Shown here piece after piece: positions 1-5,292 of a DNA stretch of 6,420 bases (position 1 is its first letter; each line of letters begins with the position of its first letter). This DNA comes from Alphaproteobacteria bacterium. GTDB taxonomy: Bacteria > Pseudomonadota > Alphaproteobacteria > JAEULC01. The stretch covers positions 1 through 6,420 of the forward strand of contig JADZDN010000438.1 of assembly GCA_020851015.1 (NCBI GenBank), in the 5' to 3' direction. The notes beneath the pieces were generated by a model. It had not been told where the DNA came from. It did no database searches and saw only the letters and a program-made list of their open reading frames with translations. A program made the position numbers and the translations under genes.

Positions 1-96
1 CGGCACGTGGAGCAACAGGCGAAACTGGTCGCCGACGCGCTGACCGCGGGCCTGTCCGCGGCCGCCACGCGCGGCAAACGCCAAGCGGCGGAGTGA
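1..96 (+). CDS. sucA: 2-oxoglutarate dehydrogenase E1 component, C-terminal end (partial)
   Basis: Only the last 31 codons and a TGA stop (94-96) are in the window; the gene enters from the left. The visible peptide starts [14 protein letters not shown], which fits the amphipathic helix that ends SucA proteins (a histidine, a glutamine pair, then LV..AL). About 17 further residues rich in Ala, Arg and Lys follow, a slightly longer tail than the family usually has. The E1 enzyme decarboxylates 2-oxoglutarate with thiamine diphosphate and passes the succinyl group to the lipoyl arm of E2. Identification rests on this short match plus the sucB gene 7 bases downstream, the conserved sucAB order. 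The sucB ribosome binding site (GGAG, 90-93) lies inside the last codons, so the two genes are almost certainly co-transcribed and perhaps translationally coupled. Confidence 0.82.
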   Translation, partial: RHVEQQAKLVADALTAGLSAAATRGKRQAAE

Positions 97-103
97 CGCA
101 AGC

Positions 104-1339
104 ATGACGCAAATCGTGGTGCCCGCCCTGGGTGAATCGGTCAGCGAGGCGACGGTCGCCAAGTGGCTGAAGGCGGTTGGCGACGCGGTCGCCGCCGACG
201 AACCGCTGGTCGAGCTGGAAACCGACAAGGTGACGCTCGAGGTCAACGCGCCCGCTGCCGGCACGCTGAGCGGGATCGCCGCCGAAACCGGCAGCAATGT
301 CGCGGTCGGCGCCCTGCTTGGCACGATCGCCGAGGGCGCGGCCGCGGCCAGGCCGGCGCCTGCCGCCGCTCCCGCCCCTGCCGTCAAGCCGGCCCCGGCG
401 CCTGCGCCTGCCGCGCCCAAGGCCGAGGCGTACAAAGGCGAAGCGATCGCCTCGCCCGCCGCGCGCAAGCTGATGGCCGACGCCAATCTCGGCGCCGGCG
501 CGGTGGCGGCGTCGGGCAAGGACGGGCGCATCACCCAGGGCGACGTGCTGCAGGCGCTGGAGGCGAAGCCCGCGCCGCGCCCGGCCGTGCCGATGCCCGC
601 GCCGCAGCCGCAAGGCCCGCTGCCGCCGCGCGCCCAGGACCCGCGCGAGGAGCGCGTGCGCATGTCGCGCCTGCGCCAGCGCATCGCCCAGCGCCTGAAG
701 GAGGCGCAGAACACCGCCGCCATGCTGACCACCTTCAACGAGGTGGACATGTCGAACGTGATGGCGCTGCGCGAGCAGTTCCGCGACGGCTTCGAGAAAA
801 AGCACGGCGTAAAGCTGGGCTTCATGTCGTTCTTCGTGAAGGCCTGCACGCTGGCGCTGAAGGAGATCCCGGCGATCAACGCCGAGATCTACGGCGACGA
901 GATCGTCTACAAGAACTACTACGACATCGGCGTGGCGGTCGGCTCGCCTTCGGGGCTCGTGGTGCCGATCCTGCGCGGGGCCGACGCGCTCGGCTTCGCC
1001 GACATCGAGCGCAAGATCGGCGATTTCGGCAAGCGCGCGCGCGACGGCAAGCTGACGCTCGACGAGATGACCGGCGGCACGTTCACGATCTCGAACGGCG
1101 GCGTGTACGGCTCGCTGCTCTCCACGCCCATCCTCAATCCGCCGCAATCCGGCATCCTGGGCATGCACAAGACCCAGAAGCGCGCGGTCGTGATCGGCGA
1201 CCGGATCGAGGCACGACCGATGATGTACTTGGCCTTGAGCTATGACCACCGTATCGTAGACGGGCGGGAAGCCGTGACCTTCCTTGTCCGCGTCAAGGAA
1301 TCGATCGAGGATCCGCAACGCCTGCTGCTGGATATGTAG
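104..1339 (+). CDS. sucB: Dihydrolipoyllysine-residue succinyltransferase, E2 of 2-oxoglutarate dehydrogenase
   Basis: This is the core E2 enzyme of the 2-oxoglutarate dehydrogenase complex. It transfers the succinyl group from its lipoyl arm to CoA, giving succinyl-CoA for the TCA cycle, in the cytoplasm. The 411-residue protein has the full domain order. A lipoyl domain spans about 2-77, with the lipoylated lysine at K42 in ETDKVTLEV. An Ala/Pro-rich hinge (about 80-108) leads to the E3/E1-binding domain (about 115-152, [14 protein letters not shown] then [11 protein letters not shown]). A second Pro-rich hinge (about 155-178) leads to the catalytic acyltransferase domain (about 183-411), with the active-site motif SYDHRIVDG at 379-387 (H382 and D386). 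Length matches E. coli SucB (about 405). The ATG start is set by the lipoyl-domain N-terminus [12 protein letters not shown] and by GGAG at 90-93. TSRP-type succinyltransferase identity, rather than pyruvate E2, is supported by the single lipoyl domain and the sucA neighbour. lpd does not follow. Confidence 0.96.
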   Translation: MTQIVVPALGESVSEATVAKWLKAVGDAVAADEPLVELETDKVTLEVNAPAAGTLSGIAAETGSNVAVGALLGTIAEGAAAARPAPAAAPAPAVKPAPAPAPAAPKAEAYKGEAIASPAARKLMADANLGAGAVAASGKDGRITQGDVLQALEAKPAPRPAVPMPAPQPQGPLPPRAQDPREERVRMSRLRQRIAQRLKEAQNTAAMLTTFNEVDMSNVMALREQFRDGFEKKHGVKLGFMSFFVKACTLALKEIPAINAEIYGDEIVYKNYYDIGVAVGSPSGLVVPILRGADALGFADIERKIGDFGKRARDGKLTLDEMTGGTFTISNGGVYGSLLSTPILNPPQSGILGMHKTQKRAVVIGDRIEARPMMYLALSYDHRIVDGREAVTFLVRVKESIEDPQRLLLDM

Positions 1340-1365
1340 TCCGGCATCCGAGCTGGGGGACGCCT

Positions 1366-2802
1366 GTGAGACATCCGCACCGCTTCCGGCCGCTGGCCGC
1401 CCTGCTGGCGGCGGCGATTGCCGCCATCGCCGGCGGCAACGCGATGGCGCAGCAGCAGGCAGGCGTCGCCGCGGCCGTGCGCGGGCGCGTCGAAATCGCG
1501 GTCGCCATCGGCGCCATCGGACGCGAGATCAAGTCGGGCGAATCGATCTACCTCGGCAACGCCATCAAGAGCGGCGCCGATTCGGGCCTGCAGATCCTGC
1601 TGCTCGACCAGACCACCTTCACGATCGGCCCGGACAGCGAGCTGGTGATCGACCAGTTCGTATTCGATCCCGCCAGCGGCGCGGGCAAGGTCGCGGCCAC
1701 GGTGGCCAAGGGCGTGTTCCGCTTCGTCACCGGCAAGGTGGCGCAGAAGGACCCGGCCAACATGTCGGTGCGCCTGCCCGCCGGCAATATCGGCATTCGC
1801 GGCACCATCGTCGCGGGCTCGGTCGAGCCGGGGCCGCCCGGCGCGCCGCCCCGCCAGGAGGTCGTGCTGCTGGGGCCTGGTCGGGCGAACCAGGGCACCG
1901 ACCGGCCGGGCGGGCTGGCCCTGGGCGCGCCCAACGGTTCGCAGGTGACCATCGACCAGCCCGGCTTCGGCTCGACTTTCCAGCGCGACGGCAGCTGGGG
2001 CACGCCGGTGCGCTACACGGTCGAGATGCTGAACGCGCTGCAGGTGCGGCTCGGGCCCGCGATCCAGGGCAGGGGGCCGGGACCGGCCGGCGGGCCCGGT
2101 GGCTCCGGCGGTGGCCCCGGCGGCGGACCGGGGGGCGGCCCCGGCGGTCCGGGCGGCGGCCCCGGCGGTCCGGGCGGCGGCCCGGGTGGGCCGGGACCGG
2201 GTGGCGGCCCGGGAGAGCCAGGCTTCGGCCCGCCGGGCATGTTCGGGCTGCAGGGATTGCAGGGGCTCCAGGCGGGGCCGGCGCAGTCCGGGCCGACGAA
2301 TTGCGGCCAGCAGGGCACGCCGGCATCGGGCTGCCAGGGCCTGAACCCGCCGCCGGCGACCACGATCCCCAACGGGCCTACGACCTACGATCAGCTCCGC
2401 GCCATCTCCACCGGCAATTTCTACTACGGGCAGACCAACGTCGCCCTGTCCGGCGGTGGCACCTACAACTTCTTCCTCAATGTCAATCCCGGCGCGCGCA
2501 CGGTGGGCGGCGGCAACTCGCGCGTGGACGTCAACGGACTCAACGTCACGGGCACGCTGGGCCTTGGAATCCTGTCCTTCGCCGGCAGTTCCGGCAACGC
2601 TTCTTTTGCCTATAACGGCCTCGCTGGCCTGGGCGGGGCATTGTGCTCCCCCACCTGCACGACCAACGTGACGGTCTCGCAACTGAACAACAGCGGTGGC
2701 GTCGCGGCGGTGTCCGCCAACCACAGCATCTTCGTCAATGGCGGCGGTCCCACCACCCAGGGCAGCGGCGTGGCCCCGAGCGCCGCGGGCCTGGCGCCGT
2801 AA
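1366..2802 (+). CDS. Exported FecR-domain protein with Gly/Pro linker (paralogue 1)
   Basis: Function unknown. The 478-residue protein starts with a signal peptide (basic MRHPHRFR, an Ala/Leu core, likely cleavage after AMA at 28). A FecR-type domain (about 55-150) follows, with SGESIYLGNAIKSG, LLLDQTTFTIGPDSELVID, GVFRFVTG and NIGIRGT. Then come a conserved segment (about 165-212, LLGPGR, APNGS, DQPGFGSTF), a Gly/Pro low-complexity linker (236-286) and a Gly/Asn/Thr-rich, predicted beta-rich C-terminal region (about 339-478) with GGGNSR at 381-386 and cysteines at 427 and 431. Classical FecR has a cytoplasmic anti-sigma domain plus one membrane helix; both are absent, and no sigma factor is nearby, so an iron-signalling role is not supported. 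The start is GTG, chosen because the signal peptide begins there and GGGGGA (1355-1360) sits 5 bases upstream. It lies 26 bases after sucB with no visible terminator, so read-through from sucAB is possible. Confidence 0.85.
   Translation: MRHPHRFRPLAALLAAAIAAIAGGNAMAQQQAGVAAAVRGRVEIAVAIGAIGREIKSGESIYLGNAIKSGADSGLQILLLDQTTFTIGPDSELVIDQFVFDPASGAGKVAATVAKGVFRFVTGKVAQKDPANMSVRLPAGNIGIRGTIVAGSVEPGPPGAPPRQEVVLLGPGRANQGTDRPGGLALGAPNGSQVTIDQPGFGSTFQRDGSWGTPVRYTVEMLNALQVRLGPAIQGRGPGPAGGPGGSGGGPGGGPGGGPGGPGGGPGGPGGGPGGPGPGGGPGEPGFGPPGMFGLQGLQGLQAGPAQSGPTNCGQQGTPASGCQGLNPPPATTIPNGPTTYDQLRAISTGNFYYGQTNVALSGGGTYNFFLNVNPGARTVGGGNSRVDVNGLNVTGTLGLGILSFAGSSGNASFAYNGLAGLGGALCSPTCTTNVTVSQLNNSGGVAAVSANHSIFVNGGGPTTQGSGVAPSAAGLAP
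1450..1824 (+). repeat. Duplicated FecR core, copy 1
   Basis: This block encodes residues 29-153 of paralogue 1 and aligns without gaps to 3023-3397 (constant offset 1573). By hand count 96 of 125 residues agree, about 77%. The longest uninterrupted DNA identity I find is 44 bases, 1597-1640 against 3170-3213, over the LLLDQTTFTIGPDSE motif. This marks a tandem gene duplication. Confidence 0.9.
2071..2223 (+). repeat. Gly/Pro low-complexity linker with 21-bp tandem repeat
   Basis: The stretch codes for an almost pure Gly/Pro linker (residues 236-286 of paralogue 1). Its centre, 2131-2193, is three 21-bp units each encoding GGGPGGP. Units 1 (2131-2151) and 2 (2152-2172) differ by one base; unit 3 (2173-2193) has drifted at synonymous positions. 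The pattern suggests growth by slippage or unequal crossover. The second paralogue has no such tract. Confidence 0.9.
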
Positions 2803-2843
2803 CGCTTTGTAGTTCTTCGTACTTCGTTGACCACGATCGGCAA

Positions 2844-2872
2844 TTGCCCGTGGCGCCGGGCCGTGGGATAGT
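2844..2872 (+). promoter_or_regulatory. Possible sigma-70 type promoter before paralogue 2
   Basis: In the 106-base gap between the FecR-like genes, TTGCCC (2844-2849) and GATAGT (2867-2872) are separated by exactly 17 bases. Each box matches the consensus at 4 of 6 positions. A start near 2879 would give a short leader before the ATG at 2909. This gap is the least GC-rich intergenic DNA in the window, which makes a promoter plausible, but the match is modest and could be chance. Confidence 0.28.
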
Positions 2873-2876
2873 GATG

Positions 2877-2906
2877 CCTGCTCCGGCCGCCCAAAGCGGG
2901 AGCAGG
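2877..2906 (+). promoter_or_regulatory. Hairpin covering the ribosome binding site of paralogue 2
   Basis: CCTGCTCC (2877-2884) is perfectly complementary to GGAGCAGG (2899-2906), leaving a 14-base loop. The right arm carries the Shine-Dalgarno sequence of the gene starting at 2909 (GGGAG at 2898-2902, AGGA at 2904-2907). There is no T-run after the stem, so it is not an intrinsic terminator. It could reduce translation by hiding the ribosome binding site. The pairing is seen directly; the regulatory role is inference. Confidence 0.4.
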
Positions 2907-2908
2907 AT

Positions 2909-4291
2909 ATGAGGTACATGGTTCGCTCCATCCATCCATTGCGAGCCCATCTATTGCGAGCGCTGGCCGGTACGGGATTGGCGCTGTGCACGTTGCTCGC
3001 GATGCAGCCTTCATGGGCGCAGCAGCAACAGGCCGGCGTGACGGCGGCCGTGCGCGGGCGGGTCGAGATCGCCGTCGCCGTCGGCGCGGTGGGACGCGAG
3101 GCAAAGTCGGGCGAGCCGGTCTACCTGGGCAACAGGGTCAAGAGCGGCCCCGAATCCGGCCTGCAGATACTGCTGCTCGACCAGACCACCTTCACGATCG
3201 GCCCGGACAGCGAACTTGTGATCGACGAGTTCGTCTACGATCCGGCGAAAGGGTCGGGCAAGGTGACGGCCTCGGTCGTAAAGGGCGTGTTCCGCTTCGT
3301 GACCGGCCAGGTCGCCAAGAACAACCCGGCCGACATGCTGGTCAAGATGCCGATCGGCACCATCGGCATCCGCGGCACGATCGCGATGGGCTCGGTGGTG
3401 CCGGCAAGCGGGCAGACTCCGGCCTACCAGGAAGTGGCGCTGCTCGGTCCCGGCCGCGACCGCGACACCAAGGACCGCCGCGGCGCGCTGGTGCTGTCCG
3501 CGCCCAACGGGTCCAGCGTGGTGATCGATCAGGCCGGGTTCGGCAGCAGCTTCGGCCGGGACGGCCAGGGCTGGAGCGAGGCCAGCAAGTGGACACCCGA
3601 GCGGCTGGCGGCGCTGCAGGCACGCTTGGCGCGCGCCTTCACGCCGGGCCAGTCGAGCGGCACGGGCGAGGCCGGCGATGCGTCGCGCAATGCCAACGCC
3701 TCGTCGGGCGACAGCGGGGCGCAGCTCGCCTCGCTCTTGGGCGGCGCCAGCAATTTCTTCGACACGATCCGGGACGACCAGCTGACCGACACCCGACGCT
3801 CGAACGGACAGACCGCGATGGTCGGGCTGGTCGTTCCCGACGGATCCTCGACCTTCGACCAGCTGCGGACCGTGTCCTCCGGGCAGGCCTACTACACCGG
3901 CACCTCGGCGCTCACCAGCGGCGGCACCTACACGATCTTCGCCAACATCGATTTCGGCGGCCGCACCTTCGGCGGCGGCAATTCGCGCGCCGTCTTCAAC
4001 AGTCCCGGCCAGTTCTCCGGGACGGTTTCGCTCGGCACGCTGAACTACGGCGGTTCCAACGGCACCGCCGCGTTCCAGTACCTCAACACGACCTCGATCG
4101 GCGGTCTCGGCTGCCAGACCTTCTCCTGCCGGACGACGATCAACATCACGCCGCAGAATGCCAACGGCACCATCGCCGCCTCGGCCAGCCACAACGTCCT
4201 GGTCCAGCGCGTGGACAGCCTCGGCAACCCGACCGCCAACCTCGCGACCGGCAGCGGCACCGCCACGCGAACCCCCGGACAGGCGCCGTAG
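2909..4291 (+). CDS. Exported FecR-domain protein (paralogue 2)
   Basis: Function unknown; a tandem paralogue of the gene at 1366. The 460-residue product has a signal peptide with likely cleavage after SWA at 37. The FecR-type domain (about 65-160) contains LLLDQTTFTIGPDSELVID, GVFRFVTG and TIGIRGT, with the same following LLGPGR...APNGS...DQAGFGSSF segment (about 178-215). The middle (about 225-310) is Ser/Ala/Gly/Asp-rich with a helical LAALQARLARAF stretch and bears no resemblance to the Gly/Pro linker of the first copy. The C-terminal region (about 314-450) resumes the similarity, with FDQLR, YYTGTS, GGRTFGGGNSR at 350-360 and a cysteine pair at 402 and 407. No anti-sigma domain or membrane helix is present after the signal peptide. 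The ATG at 2909 has GGGAG at 2898-2902; ATG at 2918 is a possible alternative that keeps the signal peptide. A periplasmic or surface role is inferred. Confidence 0.85.
   Translation: MRYMVRSIHPLRAHLLRALAGTGLALCTLLAMQPSWAQQQQAGVTAAVRGRVEIAVAVGAVGREAKSGEPVYLGNRVKSGPESGLQILLLDQTTFTIGPDSELVIDEFVYDPAKGSGKVTASVVKGVFRFVTGQVAKNNPADMLVKMPIGTIGIRGTIAMGSVVPASGQTPAYQEVALLGPGRDRDTKDRRGALVLSAPNGSSVVIDQAGFGSSFGRDGQGWSEASKWTPERLAALQARLARAFTPGQSSGTGEAGDASRNANASSGDSGAQLASLLGGASNFFDTIRDDQLTDTRRSNGQTAMVGLVVPDGSSTFDQLRTVSSGQAYYTGTSALTSGGTYTIFANIDFGGRTFGGGNSRAVFNSPGQFSGTVSLGTLNYGGSNGTAAFQYLNTTSIGGLGCQTFSCRTTINITPQNANGTIAASASHNVLVQRVDSLGNPTANLATGSGTATRTPGQAP
3023..3397 (+). repeat. Duplicated FecR core, copy 2
   Basis: This is the partner of 1450-1824 and encodes residues 39-163 of paralogue 2. 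The alignment is gap-free across the FecR domain. Similarity falls sharply in the linker that follows and returns in the C-terminal region. Confidence 0.9.
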
Positions 4292-4352
4292 GCGATCCGT
4301 CGCCGCCGCTCCGCCCGGCGCGGGGGTTGCCTCGGCCGGCAATGTCCTGTCA

Positions 4353-4376
4353 TCCTCCGCCGACCGACGCGGAGGG
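4353..4376 (+). promoter_or_regulatory. Hairpin covering the ribosome binding site of the deacetylase-like gene
   Basis: CCTCCGC (4354-4360) pairs perfectly with GCGGAGG (4369-4375) around an 8-base loop, and T4353/G4376 can add a wobble pair. The right arm contains the strong Shine-Dalgarno sequence GGAGG (4371-4375), 5 bases before the ATG at 4381. No T-run follows, so it is not a terminator. The rest of the 89-base gap holds only a weak 5-bp inverted repeat (4327-4331 with 4338-4342) and no convincing promoter. A translational role for the hairpin is inference. Confidence 0.42.
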
Positions 4377-4380
4377 ATCC

Positions 4381-5292
4381 ATGAACGACGTTACGAGCAA
4401 GGGCGAATTGCAACCCTGGCAGTGGCCGGAGGCGCGCTGGCGCGCCATCGTCGACAAGGTGCGCGCCGGTCGATCGCTCAAGCCGTCGGTCTGGAAAGGC
4501 GGGGCGCGCTGCGCCGTGACGCTGTCGTTCGACTCCGACCACGAGACGGGCACCCTGCGCGAGGGCGAGGATTCCCCCGGCAAGCTGTCGCAGGGCCAGT
4601 ACGGAAACCGCGCCGGCATCCCGCGCATCCTCAACCTGCTCGAGCGGCACAACCTGAAGGCCAGCTTCTTCGTGCCGGCGGTGGCCGCGATGCTCTATCC
4701 CGACGAGCAGCGCCGCGTGGTGGCCGAGGGGCACGAGATCGGCATCCACGGCTGGATCCACGAGCGCAACTCCATCCTGCCGCCCCAGAACGAGCGCGAC
4801 CTGCAGTTCCGCGCGGGCGATACGCTGGAGAAGATCTCCGGCCAGCGCCCCGTCGGCATCCGCACCCCGTCCTGGGACTTCAGCCAGCAGACGCTGGCGA
4901 TCAGCCGCGAGATGGGGCTGCTCTACGATTCCTCGCTGATGGCCGACGACGAGCCCTACGAGCTGGTCGAGGAAGGCAAGCCGACCGGGATGGTGGACCT
5001 GCCGGTGGAATGGATCCTCGACGACGCGGTCTATTTCAACATGAACCGCTTCTCGGCGCACCGGCCGTACACGCCGCCGACGTCGGTGCTGGAGATCTTC
5101 AAGCGCGAGTTCGACGGCGCCTATCGCGAGAACGGCCTGTTCCTGCTGACGATGCACCCGCACATCATCGGCCACCGCTCGCGCATCTCGCTCTTGGAAG
5201 AGCTGATCGAGTACATGCACGGCCATGCCGGCGTATGGTTCGCGACCCACGCCGAGGTGGCGCGCTACGTCAAGACCGAAGCCGGCCTGTAG
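4381..5292 (+). CDS. NodB-fold polysaccharide deacetylase family hydrolase (HpPgdA / cyclic-imidase-like)
   Basis: This 303-residue enzyme has a NodB-homology fold, a metal-dependent hydrolase of amide bonds. Motif 1 is LSFDSDHE, with D51 and D53 matching the catalytic-base and metal Asp positions. Motif 2 is H123-GWI-H127, the metal-binding His pair. Motif 3 is RTPSWDFS (161-168), and a late MHPH (258-261) supplies the conserved C-terminal His. EDSPGKLSQGQYG (63-75), GIPRILNLLE and YDSSLMADD resemble the subfamily that holds Helicobacter PgdA and bacterial cyclic imide hydrolases. There is no signal peptide or membrane segment, so the enzyme is probably cytoplasmic. That favours a small amide or imide substrate over cell-wall glycan, but the substrate cannot be read from sequence. 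The ATG at 4381 is preferred over an in-frame ATG at 4342 because GGAGG (4371-4375) is ideally spaced for it. The reading frame stays open far upstream, but that part is out of frame within the preceding gene. Confidence 0.9.
   Translation: MNDVTSKGELQPWQWPEARWRAIVDKVRAGRSLKPSVWKGGARCAVTLSFDSDHETGTLREGEDSPGKLSQGQYGNRAGIPRILNLLERHNLKASFFVPAVAAMLYPDEQRRVVAEGHEIGIHGWIHERNSILPPQNERDLQFRAGDTLEKISGQRPVGIRTPSWDFSQQTLAISREMGLLYDSSLMADDEPYELVEEGKPTGMVDLPVEWILDDAVYFNMNRFSAHRPYTPPTSVLEIFKREFDGAYRENGLFLLTMHPHIIGHRSRISLLEELIEYMHGHAGVWFATHAEVARYVKTEAGL

Noticed and set aside
2013..2372. Proline-rich, collagen-like reading on the - strand over the Gly/Pro linker
   Set aside because: It is the reverse complement of GGC/CCG-type codons of the linker; it has no independent gene signals.
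2978..2990. Possible lipobox around cysteine 27 of the second FecR-like protein
   Set aside because: The residue before the Cys is Leu (LALC), not Gly, Ala or Ser, and a better signal peptidase I site (SWA before Gln 38) lies downstream.
1240..2991. Long open frame on the - strand (583 codons) antisense to sucB end and the first FecR-like gene
   Set aside because: It is a shadow frame: composition is dominated by Arg, Ala, Gly and His, there is no recognisable domain, and it runs opposite a gene with signal peptide and conserved motifs. GC-rich DNA keeps such frames open.
1366..4291. Classical FecI-FecR iron-signalling system
   Set aside because: No sigma factor, no TonB-dependent receptor and no anti-sigma N-terminus; signal peptides are present instead.
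3011..4342. Long open frame on the - strand (443 codons) opposite the second FecR-like gene
   Set aside because: It shows the same low-complexity Arg/Ala/Gly composition and spans the opposite strand of a well-supported gene. No ribosome binding site or domain is seen.
4291..4342. Possible terminator hairpins after the second FecR-like gene (GGCGA/TCGCC at 4291-4304; TTGCC/GGCAA at 4327-4342)
   Set aside because: The stems are only 5 bp and no T-run follows either.
4045..5250. Open frame on the - strand (401 codons) opposite the hydrolase gene
   Set aside because: It is an antisense shadow of the NodB-fold gene, with no family motif; the + strand frame carries all catalytic motifs.
2986..5292. 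A 768-codon + frame that could suggest a fusion protein ending in the deacetylase
   Set aside because: The upstream 465 codons are an Arg-rich out-of-frame reading of the second FecR-like gene. A good ribosome binding site and the family N-terminus place the true start at 4381.
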